Shown one piece after another: positions 1 to 8,324 of a stretch of 64,000 nucleotides of DNA. The stretch spans positions 1 to 64,000 of the forward strand of contig NZ_CAMFJF010000011.1 in the NCBI RefSeq assembly GCF_945956895.1. Reading direction: 5' to 3'. Every line of letters begins with the position of its first letter. The first letter of the stretch is position 1. The notes below the pieces were generated by a model, which was not told where the DNA came from, searched no databases, and worked only from the letters and a program-made list of their open reading frames with translations. A program made the position numbers and the translations under genes. Source of the DNA: an uncultured Allobosea sp. (GTDB lineage Bacteria > Pseudomonadota > Alphaproteobacteria > Rhizobiales > Beijerinckiaceae).

Positions 1-55
1 AGGCTCGGGCTTTCAAGGCTCCGAACTCCGTTGTGCGTTTCCAGGCCAGATTTGT

Positions 56-67
56 GACCATCTGGTC
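56..67. promoter_or_regulatory. Putative TetR operator, copy 1
   Basis: GACCA-TC-TGGTC, a 12-bp inverted repeat inside an extended TTTG/CAAA frame. The same element recurs at 110 and 310, all upstream of the TetR gene at 376. Autoregulation is inferred. Confidence 0.6.
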
Positions 68-109
68 TCAAAATGAATGCACGCACCCCGGAATACGTCA
101 AGAAGAAAT

Positions 110-121
110 GACCAATTGGTC
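110..121. promoter_or_regulatory. Putative TetR operator, copy 2
   Basis: GACCAATTGGTC is a perfect palindrome followed by ACAAAT, matching the flank of the other two copies. It lies 54 bp from copy 1 and exactly 200 bp from copy 3. No other gene is visible in the 375 bases before the TetR gene. Confidence 0.65.
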
Positions 122-309
122 ACAAATTTCCCTTGCGCGGCCAATACGTTATATTCTATTGGATATAACGACGGAGGCTTCCCCAGGAGGCCCGGCGCGG
201 ATCGGGCAGAGCTAAGCTTCGGGCAAGACTAGCAAAGTACCCAGCCCGGCAGAGACGGGCTTCAACGAACCTCCGTTGCGGGGATATCTGGAATCGCGCT
301 GGCCAAAAT

Positions 310-321
310 GACCAGATGGTC
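310..321. promoter_or_regulatory. Putative TetR operator, copy 3
   Basis: GACCAGATGGTC is the exact reverse complement of copy 1 and is flanked by AAAT and GCAAAT. It lies 55 bases before the TetR start codon, a position suited to repression. Confidence 0.65.
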
Positions 322-375
322 GCAAATTCGGGCGACCGAGTCGGCACGGTCTGAAACTGGAGCGCGGTAGCACGC

Positions 376-1056
376 ATGACCACACCCGGAGCTGGCGAGA
401 CCCGGCCGCGGCGGCGCAACATGCGTGCGACGGACAGGGAGCAGGCGATCCTGAGCGAGGCGATCCGCTTCTTCGCCGAGCATGGTTTCGAGGGCCAGAC
501 GCGCGAGCTCGCCAAGCGCATGGGCATTACCCATTCGGCGATCTATCGGCATTTCCCAAGCAAGGAGGCGCTGATCGAGCGCGTCTACGAGCAGGTCTAT
601 CTCAGCCGCTGGCAGCCCGGCTGGGCGTCGCTGATCAAGGACCGCTCACAGTTGCTCGAAGCGCGGCTCGACCAGTTCTACCGCGAGTATGTCGCAAAGG
701 TCTTCGACCATGACTGGGTCCGGATCTTCGTCTTCTCGGGCCTGCGCTCCTTCGACATCACCGGCCGCTATCTCGACATCGTCAGGCGCGAAGTGATCGA
801 GCCCGCCTGCGCCGAACTGCGTCACGAACTCGGCCTGCCGGATGTGGCCCAGCTGCCCCTGGCCGAGCGCGAGACAGAGATGTTCTGGGGCCTGCACGGG
901 CGCATCTTCTACATTGCGATCCGACGCTTCGTGTACCAGACCGCGACCCCGCCCGATCTCGGCGACATCGTCGGCGACGCGGTACGGGGCTTCTTCATCG
1001 GGGCCCGCCAGATTTCGAAAGAGCTCGTCATTCAGGGCAACAACCCGCCTGCCTGA
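376..1056 (+). CDS. TetR/AcrR-family transcriptional regulator
   Basis: A 226-residue one-component repressor. The N-terminal helix-turn-helix spans about residues 22-70, with the typical segment [17 protein letters not shown] at 50-66. The rest is a helical ligand-binding domain that does not identify the inducer. The ATG at 376 is used; ATG 421 (MRATDREQ) is a possible shorter start, because residues 1-15 are Arg/Pro-rich and a GGAG lies rather far upstream. Three copies of a GACCA-N2-TGGTC palindrome precede the gene, so it probably represses itself and possibly a gene to the left of the window. The next intact gene downstream is an alcohol dehydrogenase beyond a PHA synthase remnant, so no target is obvious on the right. 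Confidence 0.9.
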   Translation: MTTPGAGETRPRRRNMRATDREQAILSEAIRFFAEHGFEGQTRELAKRMGITHSAIYRHFPSKEALIERVYEQVYLSRWQPGWASLIKDRSQLLEARLDQFYREYVAKVFDHDWVRIFVFSGLRSFDITGRYLDIVRREVIEPACAELRHELGLPDVAQLPLAERETEMFWGLHGRIFYIAIRRFVYQTATPPDLGDIVGDAVRGFFIGARQISKELVIQGNNPPA

Positions 1057-1284
1057 AAAGGCGTTTCGAGCCTCCAGATCGACGCGGTTTGGTTCCAGGA
1101 GCATTCGCACCGTCTGCAAATGGCGCCCCCGGCACGGACAAGAGTTCAGCGATATCGCGAGAACCAATCGCACCGCTCCAGCCAATTTGGTCGAGAAGAG
1201 CGCGCATGGCACCTCCGATCGTCGGCCGCCTTTCAGCTTTCAATCGTAGGACCGAAGAGCCGGGTCGCAACCGGGGCAGCCTCA

Positions 1285-2190
1285 GAATCTCGCCGTCACG
1301 CGCCATCGCCGCCGCTGCGATGGCCAGAAGCGTCCCGCCCAAGCAGTATCCGGCCGCATGAACCTTGCGATCGGGCAGGATCGCAGCGATGGCATCGAGC
1401 GCTGCCATCACACTGGTCGAGGATGTAATATTTCATGATCCAGGCAGGCACGATCAGGATCGGCTCGGCATGGACGGTCGGCGTCGACGGCGCATGCTGG
1501 ATCAGCTCGATCAGGTGATTGCGAAAGATGACCTTGCCGGGCGTCACCGCCACGTCCCGACCGACGACGAAGCCCTCGGCACCGACCGGGGGCCGTTCGG
1601 CAAGCTGCCTTTGCATGTCCTCGGTCCAGTTCTTCCAAACCTCGATGAAGTTGGCGCCTCCCGTCTCGCGAGCGCGCTGGATCACCTCCGGATTGGTCAA
1701 CGGATTGTTCGAGGGAGACAAGACGTCCAGAAGCTGGCGCGTGATGAAGGAGACGCCCCCCTCGTGATGGCGCTCGACGCCCGGCACCTCGTGCGTGACG
1801 TTGTGCCACCATTGCTGATTGAGCAGGAAGGCTTGCGCCATGAAGCTGAAGGGCTGCGTGCGCCATTCCGGGGCCGAGAAGCGGTAATCGCCAGGCAATG
1901 GCCGGATGCTGGGATCGGCATCCGTCTCGAGAAGCCCCGAACGGCCTGCCCTCCCAGGCGAGCGGCCTTGCGCACCGCCTTGCTCGCCAGTTCGAACTGC
2001 TTGCCTGGCGCGGCGGCCAGATGGATGGCCCAGTCGAAATAGGCCAGCGCCAAGGCCATGGGCGAGAGCCCGCCGGTGAATTTCGCCGTGGCGGCTTTGC
2101 GCCTGCGATCGATCGCTGAGAACGCCTCCTCGCCGAGCGTCTCCTCCCTGCAAGGCTGCTGCCGCCGGGGCTCCCGGGCCAAGCCGGTTC
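1285..2190 (-). pseudogene. phaC: Decayed class I-like PHA synthase (phaC remnant)
   Basis: Three pieces of a poly(hydroxyalkanoate) synthase lie in order on the minus strand. The N-terminal piece (about 1940-2180, segment KFTGGLSPMALALAYFDW) is in one frame. The central piece (about 1425-1930, with FLLNQQWWHNVTHEVPGV and SPSNNPLTNPE) is in a second frame. The active-site piece (about 1285-1420), with lipase-like box GYCLGG, returns to the first frame. The join after IMKYYILD runs straight into VMAALDAI, so the stretch that normally separates these motifs is deleted. Homology ends after AMARDGE, before the catalytic Asp and His. The protein cannot be functional as read. It faces away from the adjacent alcohol dehydrogenase, with which it shares an FNR-like box. 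Confidence 0.8.
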
Positions 2191-2260
2191 GGGACGAGGA
2201 CTACATGGCTTTCTTCCTTCGAAACTCTCGCCAGGATGCGCGCCGAAAGCCGCGCGTTCC

Positions 2261-2274
2261 TTGAGCTTGGTCAA
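2261..2274. promoter_or_regulatory. FNR/FixK-like box upstream of alcohol dehydrogenase
   Basis: TTGAG-CTTG-GTCAA matches the FNR/FixK palindrome TTGAT-N4-ATCAA at 8 of 10 positions. Its centre would put a class II (-41.5) start site near 2309, about 22 bases before the ATG at 2331. It lies between the decayed phaC and the dehydrogenase. Confidence 0.45.
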
Positions 2275-2330
2275 AGCCGATGCCACCTCACCCGGGGTAG
2301 GTTCTTCAGCGTGCAGAGCGGGAGAATCCC

Positions 2331-3314
2331 ATGAAGGCGATGGTTCTGAACGCCCCGGGCCGTCCGCTCGTCAAGGAGGCACGCCCCGATCCCGCACCTG
2401 CCCCGGGAGAATTACGGATCAGGGTTGAGGCTTGTGCGATCTGCCGCACGGATCTGCATGTCGTCGATGGCGAACTGCCCGATCTGCAATGCCCGCGCGT
2501 TCCAGGCCACGAAGTCGTCGGCCGGGTTGATCTGGTCGGAGCGGATGTCGCGCCCGAACTGATCGGCCGGCGCGTCGGCCTCGGCTGGCTGGGCCATACA
2601 TGCGGGCATTGCCCCTATTGTCGCGCCTTGCGGGAGAACCTGTGCGATACCCCGGAATTCACCGGCTACACCCGCGACGGCGGCTTCGCCAGCCATGTCG
2701 TTGCCGACGCGGCCTATGTCTTCCCTCTGGATGAATTCCCCGACCCGGTCACTGCCGCACCTTTGATGTGCGCAGGGTTGATCGGATGGCGAAGCCTGCG
2801 CAGCGCCGGCGCAGCCCGACGGATCGGCCTCTACGGCTTCGGCGCGGCCGCTCACATTCTCACGCAAATCTGTCGCTGGCAGGGGCGCGAAGTCTATGCC
2901 TTCACCCGTCCGGGCGACGAAGCCGCGCAGGCCCATGCCCTTTCGCTCGGTGCTTGCTGGGCGGGTCGTTCCGAGGAAAAGCCGCCGGTGCCGCTCGACG
3001 CCGCGCTGATCTTCGCGCCCGTCGGGGCGCTGGTCCCGCTGGCGTTGAGCGCCGTCGTGAAGGGCGGACGCGTCGTCTGCGGCGGCATCCATATGAGCGA
3101 CATTCCCAGCTTCGGCTACGATCTGCTCTGGCACGAACGCGAGCTTGTTTCGGTCGCCAATCTCACCCGAGCAGACGGCCGGGAATTCCTGTCAGTTGCC
3201 CGGCAGGCCGACATCAAGACGAAAACCACGGTCTATCCCTTGGAGCGGGCGAACGAGGCTCTCTCGGATCTGCGCGCCGGCCGATTGCAGGGCGCGGCGG
3301 TGCTGGTGCCATGA
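2331..3314 (+). CDS. Zinc-dependent alcohol dehydrogenase (MDR family)
   Basis: A 327-residue medium-chain dehydrogenase predicted to oxidise alcohols or reduce aldehydes with NAD(P). Catalytic zinc residues are visible in CAICRTDLH and PGHE. The structural zinc lobe has the four-Cys pattern CGHCPYC...LC. A Rossmann motif GLYGFGAAAH follows near residue 165. The start is supported by GGGAGA just upstream. The next gene begins inside its stop codon (ATGA overlap), so the two are translationally coupled. An FNR/FixK-like box upstream suggests induction at low oxygen, where it could dispose of reductant. The exact substrate is unknown. Confidence 0.9.
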   Translation: MKAMVLNAPGRPLVKEARPDPAPAPGELRIRVEACAICRTDLHVVDGELPDLQCPRVPGHEVVGRVDLVGADVAPELIGRRVGLGWLGHTCGHCPYCRALRENLCDTPEFTGYTRDGGFASHVVADAAYVFPLDEFPDPVTAAPLMCAGLIGWRSLRSAGAARRIGLYGFGAAAHILTQICRWQGREVYAFTRPGDEAAQAHALSLGACWAGRSEEKPPVPLDAALIFAPVGALVPLALSAVVKGGRVVCGGIHMSDIPSFGYDLLWHERELVSVANLTRADGREFLSVARQADIKTKTTVYPLERANEALSDLRAGRLQGAAVLVP

Positions 3315-4315
3315 GGCTCTCAGGGCTTGTCAACGCGATCTCCAAGCCTCGTCGCCCATATGAGCAGGCCTTGCCCCTGCCGCCCTCGCTTCTCCGCTTC
3401 GTGATCCTCTCCGGCGGCTGGCACCAGGCGGCAGTCTGCGCCCTGTCCATCGCCGTCTTCCTGCTCAATACCGCTCCGATCGAAACACAGCGGCGCATCA
3501 TCGACACTGCCGTCCATGTCGGCAGCGTCCGTGCCATCCTGACCTTGGTCGCCCTGCAAATCGGGCTCGTCCTGGCTTATGGCCTGGCGAAGCTGGCAAT
3601 GAACGTCTACCGCGCCTGGATCGGCGAATGCGCGACCCGCGACCTGCGGCTCGTGGTGACGCAGCGGCTTGAACGCGCGGACGAGCAGGGTTCAGATCTG
3701 GCCAACGGCACCGGCCTCGCCATGATCCTCGCGGAAGCGGACGAAATCGGCGGGTTCGTCGGCTCGAGCCTCAGCCTGCCGATCGTCGAGGTCGGCTTTC
3801 TGGCGAGCATCTTCATCTATCTCGCCTTCCTCGACCTCGGAATGATGGCCGCCAGCCTTCTGATCCTCGCGCCGCAATTCGTGTTCGTGCCGCTGATGCA
3901 GCGGGCGATCAATCGGCGGGTGGCGGAACGAACGCGTCTCCTCCGACGCTTCGGCGACGAGATCCTGTCGCCCGTGAAGACGGGATCGAGCGCTCCCCGA
4001 CTGGACGAGGTCTTCGCGGTCGATATCGGCGTCTTCGAAATCAAGTTCTCCCTTAATTTTCTGATGAACCTGACCTATTCCCTGGGCAGTCTGCTCGTGC
4101 TCGGCATCGGCTGCGTGCTGGCGGTTAGCGGACAGACCGAGATCGCCACCGTCGTCACCTTCCTGTCCGCCACAACCAAGATCGTCGATCCCTGGAACGA
4201 TGTCGTCGACTGGGCGCGCGGCTTTGCGATGACGACCGTGAAATACGATCTCGTCATCCGGGCGCTTGAGACGGCGCCTGACGGCACGGCCTCCGCGACC
4301 GCGACGGCTCGCTGA
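3311..4315 (+). CDS. ABC transporter transmembrane domain protein without ATPase
   Basis: A 334-residue membrane protein resembling the transmembrane half of a type I ABC exporter. Hydrophobic segments lie around residues 30-50, 70-90, 150-190 and 250-275, and the polypeptide stops where a nucleotide-binding domain would start. No Walker A or LSGG motif follows. The ATG overlaps the stop of the preceding dehydrogenase. Only 11 bases separate its stop from the convergent Mg2+ ATPase. It may partner a nucleotide-binding subunit encoded elsewhere or be a truncated exporter. The cargo cannot be told from the sequence. The long open frame upstream of 3311 is the dehydrogenase gene read out of frame. 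Confidence 0.75.
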   Translation: MRLSGLVNAISKPRRPYEQALPLPPSLLRFVILSGGWHQAAVCALSIAVFLLNTAPIETQRRIIDTAVHVGSVRAILTLVALQIGLVLAYGLAKLAMNVYRAWIGECATRDLRLVVTQRLERADEQGSDLANGTGLAMILAEADEIGGFVGSSLSLPIVEVGFLASIFIYLAFLDLGMMAASLLILAPQFVFVPLMQRAINRRVAERTRLLRRFGDEILSPVKTGSSAPRLDEVFAVDIGVFEIKFSLNFLMNLTYSLGSLLVLGIGCVLAVSGQTEIATVVTFLSATTKIVDPWNDVVDWARGFAMTTVKYDLVIRALETAPDGTASATATAR

Positions 4316-4326
4316 GGTCGTGACGC

Positions 4327-6924
4327 TCAGAAGGCGCGGAAACGGCGCACCACCGGATTGCGGGTGCGACCTCTTCTTCGTTTCCCATCCGCGCGCATCG
4401 CCAGCGGCTTCAATATCTCGGCAAGCCCGAGGTAGAAGGCGGCGATGACCAGGGTGGCGAGCAGGACCGGAACCGGCAGTGCGACGAAGCCGAACGGATG
4501 GCCGAGCGGCGTCAAGGCCAGGATCAGTGCGGCGGCGAGAGCCCCGAGCGAGGTCATGACGAGAAAGCGATGCGGCCGGCTGCGCCAGCAGGGCGCCGCC
4601 GTGCGGATGACGAAGATCACCAGGATCTGCGTCAGGATCGACTCGACGAACCAGGCCGTCCTGAACGTCTCGATCCCTGCGCCGAAAACACCGAGCAGAA
4701 CGGTGAAAGTCGCCGCATCGAATACGGATGAGAGCGGCCCCATGACGAGCGTGAAGCGGAGCACGGCGTGCATGTCCCAGTGCTGCGGTTTCGCAAGGTC
4801 GGCAGGGTCCGCCTCATCGAAAGGAATGCCGACCTCGGACAGGTCGTAGAGCATGTTGTTGATCAGGATCTGCAACGGATTGAGTGGCAGGAACGGCAGC
4901 ACAATCGACGCCAGCGCCATCGAAAGCATGTTGCCGAAATTCGAGCTCGTGCCCATGCGGACATATTTCATGATGTTGGCATAGGTGCGCCGCCCCTCGG
5001 CGATACCCTGCGCAAGCACGCCGAGATCGGGCGCGAGCAGGACGATCGCGGCCGCCTCGCGCGCGACCTCGGTTCCGCCCTCGACGGACAAGCCGACATC
5101 CGCGGCATGGATTGCCGGCGCATCGTTGATGCCGTCGCCGATAAAGCCCACCGTATGTCCTGCCCTGCGCAGAGCCAGGACGAGGCGCGCCTTCTGTTCG
5201 GGCGCGATCCGGGCGAACAGGTCGACGTTTCGAACGCGAGCGGCCAGAGCGGCATCTCCCAATGCCGCGATCTCCTCGCCCGTCATCAGCCCTCGCGCCG
5301 GAAGCGCCAGGGTTTCGGCGAGGTGACGAACGACGGGAGCGGCATCTCCCGAAATCACCTTGACGCGCACGCCCGCGGCCGCGAGCTGACAGGCCGCCAC
5401 ACCCGCCGAAGCCTTGGGCGGATCGACGAAGGCAGCGCAGCCCGCGAAGACGAGACCGGCTTCGTCATCGCGAGACAGGTCATCGGTTCCCGGCGACATC
5501 GGACGGTGAGCGATGCCGAGCAGCCGCAAGCCCTGCGCTCCTTTGCCTTCGAAGAAGGCCAGGAGCTTGCGTCGCTCGGCATCGTCGAGCTTTTCAATCC
5601 TGCCCCCCGCCCGCTCGAACCTATCGCACAAGTCGAGCAACGCTTCGGGAGCACCTTTGACGATCATGTCCCGCTCGTCGCCCTTCGCCACGAGGACGGA
5701 GGAACGCCGACGCTGAAAATCGAAAGGTAGATCCGCGAGAGGCCGCCAGGAGCCATCGTCCTTTGCCGAGGAGGCGAGCAGGGCGGTGTCGAGACTGTTG
5801 CGCAACCCGCTGCAAAAGCGGCTGTTGAGGCAAGCGAGTTCGGTGACGCGTGAGCTTTCGAAGCCGTCGCAGTCGAAGCTCCCGACATGAGCGATCCGTG
5901 CTTCCGTCAGCGTCCCGGTCTTGTCGGTGCAGAGGACGTCCATCGCCCCGAGATCGTGGATCGCGGACAGCCGCTTCACCACCACCTGGCGCTGTGCCAT
6001 GCGCATCGCGCCGCGTGCGAGCGTCACCGTCATCACCACCGGCAGCAGCTCCGGCGTCAGGCCCACGGCCAGCGCGGCGGCGAACAGGAAGCTCTCGATC
6101 GACAGCCCGTGGCGCACGAGCTGTGTCAGCAGCACGAACAGGACCAGGAAGCCGGTGAGGCGCAGGATCAGCATGCCGAGGCCGTGAACGCCGCGCTCGA
6201 AGGCGGTGGGCGGCTCGCTCGCCTGCATGGAGCGGGAGATCGCGCCCAGCCGTGTCTCGGCGCCCGTCGCCGTGACGAGCATCCGGACCTCTCCGGCGAC
6301 GAGGCTTGTTCCCCCGAAAAGGGCGCTATCGGTTCCGTCAGCGGCGGAATCCTCGGGAGCGGCCAGCTTCTCCACCGGAAAGGGTTCGCCGGTGAGCGCC
6401 GCTTCATCAGCCATTGCATCGTGGCTCTCGATGATCAGGCCATCCGCCGGGATGAGATCACCGGCGTGAAGCGCGACGACGTCGCCAGGAACCGCCTCCC
6501 GGACCGGGACTTCAACGAGCCGTCCGCTGCGAAGAACCGTAACCTGCACCGCCACGGTGCGCCGCAGCGCATCGACCGCATTCTCGGCCTGGGTCTCCTG
6601 GAACACGTCGAGGGCGATCGAAGCCAGCACGATGAGCACGATGATGATCAGGCTTTGCCAATCGCCCGTCGCCCCGGAGATCAGCGCGGCGATCAGCAAG
6701 ATCGCGATGAGAGGCTCCACGAGCCGCTTGACGATCTTGAAGAACAGCCCGCGCCGCAGGCTGGTCACGGCGAGATTGGGCCCGAAGCGATGCAGCCGTT
6801 GAGCCGCCTCGACGTCGCTCAAGCCATCAGGCGTCGCCCCGAGACGCTGCAACAATGCGTTCCGGCCTTCCCGCCAGAACTCCCCCTCGCCTGTCGCAGC
6901 TGCGTTCGCGGTTTCCGTCGTCAT
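4327..6924 (-). CDS. mgtA: Magnesium-translocating P-type ATPase (MgtA/MgtB type)
   Basis: An 865-residue P3B-type ATPase predicted to import Mg2+ across the inner membrane. It has an N-terminal cation-ATPase domain (FWREGRNALLQRLG...) and the phosphorylation motif DKTGT with Asp at about residue 334. The hinge motif GDGINDAPA and a C-terminal membrane bundle containing NPLQILINNMLYDLSE are also present. The actuator loop reads LTGEPFPVEK rather than the usual TGES. The ATG at 6924 (MTTETANAA) is preferred over 6957 because conservation begins there. It lies 91 bases downstream of an alcohol dehydrogenase on the same strand, so it may be co-transcribed from that promoter. Confidence 0.92.
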   Translation of the reverse strand: MTTETANAAATGEGEFWREGRNALLQRLGATPDGLSDVEAAQRLHRFGPNLAVTSLRRGLFFKIVKRLVEPLIAILLIAALISGATGDWQSLIIIVLIVLASIALDVFQETQAENAVDALRRTVAVQVTVLRSGRLVEVPVREAVPGDVVALHAGDLIPADGLIIESHDAMADEAALTGEPFPVEKLAAPEDSAADGTDSALFGGTSLVAGEVRMLVTATGAETRLGAISRSMQASEPPTAFERGVHGLGMLILRLTGFLVLFVLLTQLVRHGLSIESFLFAAALAVGLTPELLPVVMTVTLARGAMRMAQRQVVVKRLSAIHDLGAMDVLCTDKTGTLTEARIAHVGSFDCDGFESSRVTELACLNSRFCSGLRNSLDTALLASSAKDDGSWRPLADLPFDFQRRRSSVLVAKGDERDMIVKGAPEALLDLCDRFERAGGRIEKLDDAERRKLLAFFEGKGAQGLRLLGIAHRPMSPGTDDLSRDDEAGLVFAGCAAFVDPPKASAGVAACQLAAAGVRVKVISGDAAPVVRHLAETLALPARGLMTGEEIAALGDAALAARVRNVDLFARIAPEQKARLVLALRRAGHTVGFIGDGINDAPAIHAADVGLSVEGGTEVAREAAAIVLLAPDLGVLAQGIAEGRRTYANIMKYVRMGTSSNFGNMLSMALASIVLPFLPLNPLQILINNMLYDLSEVGIPFDEADPADLAKPQHWDMHAVLRFTLVMGPLSSVFDAATFTVLLGVFGAGIETFRTAWFVESILTQILVIFVIRTAAPCWRSRPHRFLVMTSLGALAAALILALTPLGHPFGFVALPVPVLLATLVIAAFYLGLAEILKPLAMRADGKRRRGRTRNPVVRRFRAF

Positions 6925-7015
6925 GCCGGCTTCCCGCGATGCACCCGTCGACCACAATGATGATCCGGTCGCAGCGACGGGCGCGAGGTGACACGCTGAT
7001 CCATGGTTCTACCGA

Positions 7016-8149
7016 TCAAGGCGTAATTGCAACCTTGAGGACGCCATCGCGCTGGTGCGAGAACAGCTCGTAGGCATCCTTGATGCGTTCCAGCGAAAAA
7101 CGATGCGTAACCAGCGGCCCCAGATCGACCCGGCCGGAGGCGACGACGTCGATCAGGCGCCGCATTCGCTCCTTTCCGCCAGGGCAGAGCGTGGTGACGA
7201 TGCGGTGGTCGCCAAGCCCTGCGGCAAAGGCACCGAGCGGGATCGTCAGGTCGCTCGAATAGACACCGAGCGACGATAGCGTTCCACCGGGACGCAGCAC
7301 CCGCAATGCGGCGGAGAAGGTCTCCTGGCGGCCAAGGGCCTCGATCGCCACGTCGACGCCCCTGCCATCGGTCAGCCGCATGATTTCGTCGACCGGATCA
7401 CCCTTGGAGAAGTCGACGACCTCGTCGGCGCCAAGCCTGCGTGCCATGTCCTGTCGTTCGGGAACGCTCTCCACGGCAATGATGCGCGTCGCGCCCATCA
7501 GCCGGGCGCCGGCAGTGGCGCATAGTCCGATAGGGCCTTGCGCGAAGATGGCGACGCAGTCGCCGATCCTGACCCCACCGCTCTCGGCGCCGGAAAACCC
7601 GGTCGACATGATGTCCGGGCACATCAGAACCTGCTCGTCCGTCAGTCCGGAAGGAACGTGTGCGAGATTGACCATGGCGTCCGGCACCAGCAGATACTCC
7701 GCCTGGGCACCATCGATCGTGTTGCCGAAGCGCCAGCCGCCCATGGCCTTGAAGCCGTGGCGCGTGTCGGCGCCATCCTGCGAGGCGCAGCCGCAAAGGC
7801 AGGCAGCGCTGTGCCCCGAAGGCGTGATGGCGCCTGCGATCACGCGCTGACCTTCCCGGAATCCCCTCACCTCGGAACCGAGCTTCTCGATCACGCCCAC
7901 CGGTTCATGGCCGATGGTGAGGCCGCGCGCGACCGGGTATTCGCCCTTGAGGATATGGATATCCGTGCCGCAGATCGTCGTGGTGGTGATGCGCAGCAGC
8001 GCGTCGAGCGGCCCGATCTTCGGGATCGGCTTGTCCTCGAGCTCGATGCGGCCCGGCTCCACGAACACGGCCGCGCACATCATCTTGGAGCGGGCCGTTC
8101 GCGTGTTTCCCGACGAAGGCCGCGCAACGGATTGAGGGACAGGCGCCAT
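7016..8149 (-). CDS. Zinc-type NAD(P)-dependent alcohol dehydrogenase
   Basis: A 377-residue MDR dehydrogenase. The catalytic zinc ligands are in TICGTDIH and GHEPVG. The segment GGWRFGNTIDGAQAEY and the run CPDIMSTGFSGAE place it with alcohol dehydrogenases common in rhizobial stress islands. The structural zinc lobe is altered: it reads CLCGCASQDGAD in place of the usual four spaced Cys. The start at 8149 is chosen because GGAGAG precedes that ATG; the frame stays open upstream, but that part is unlike the family. Its promoter region is shared with the divergent universal stress gene and contains a strong FNR/FixK-like box. Likely substrates are short alcohols or aldehydes. Confidence 0.9.
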   Translation of the reverse strand: MAPVPQSVARPSSGNTRTARSKMMCAAVFVEPGRIELEDKPIPKIGPLDALLRITTTTICGTDIHILKGEYPVARGLTIGHEPVGVIEKLGSEVRGFREGQRVIAGAITPSGHSAACLCGCASQDGADTRHGFKAMGGWRFGNTIDGAQAEYLLVPDAMVNLAHVPSGLTDEQVLMCPDIMSTGFSGAESGGVRIGDCVAIFAQGPIGLCATAGARLMGATRIIAVESVPERQDMARRLGADEVVDFSKGDPVDEIMRLTDGRGVDVAIEALGRQETFSAALRVLRPGGTLSSLGVYSSDLTIPLGAFAAGLGDHRIVTTLCPGGKERMRRLIDVVASGRVDLGPLVTHRFSLERIKDAYELFSHQRDGVLKVAITP

Positions 8150-8246
8150 GATCACTCTCCGAAACCGATGAGATGAAATCAGCCTGCCGCGAACTGGTCC
8201 CGTTGGATTTGACTCAACGCAAAACCGCGAGAGAACATGCTCGCGT

Positions 8247-8260
8247 TTGACGAAAATCAA
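8247..8260. promoter_or_regulatory. FNR/FixK-like box between adh and usp
   Basis: TTGAC-GAAA-ATCAA matches the FNR/FixK consensus at 9 of 10 positions. It sits in the divergent region between the dehydrogenase (start 8149) and the stress protein (start 8325). At -41.5 spacing it would give a start site near 8295 for the stress protein, with a 30-base leader. Confidence 0.6.
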
Positions 8261-8324
8261 TGTGATCGACCTGCTTTCGTCGCTCGATAGCGCACCAGGA
8301 TCAGCTATCGACGCGGAGGTTGCC

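Noticed and set aside
2768..3310. Upstream extension of the ABC membrane protein frame
   Set aside because: It is the dehydrogenase gene in another frame, with Arg-rich shadow sequence; ATG 3311 is the natural coupled start.
4768..6960. Long plus-strand open frames across the Mg2+ ATPase gene
   Set aside because: They are antisense shadows; the minus-strand frame contains all P-type ATPase motifs.
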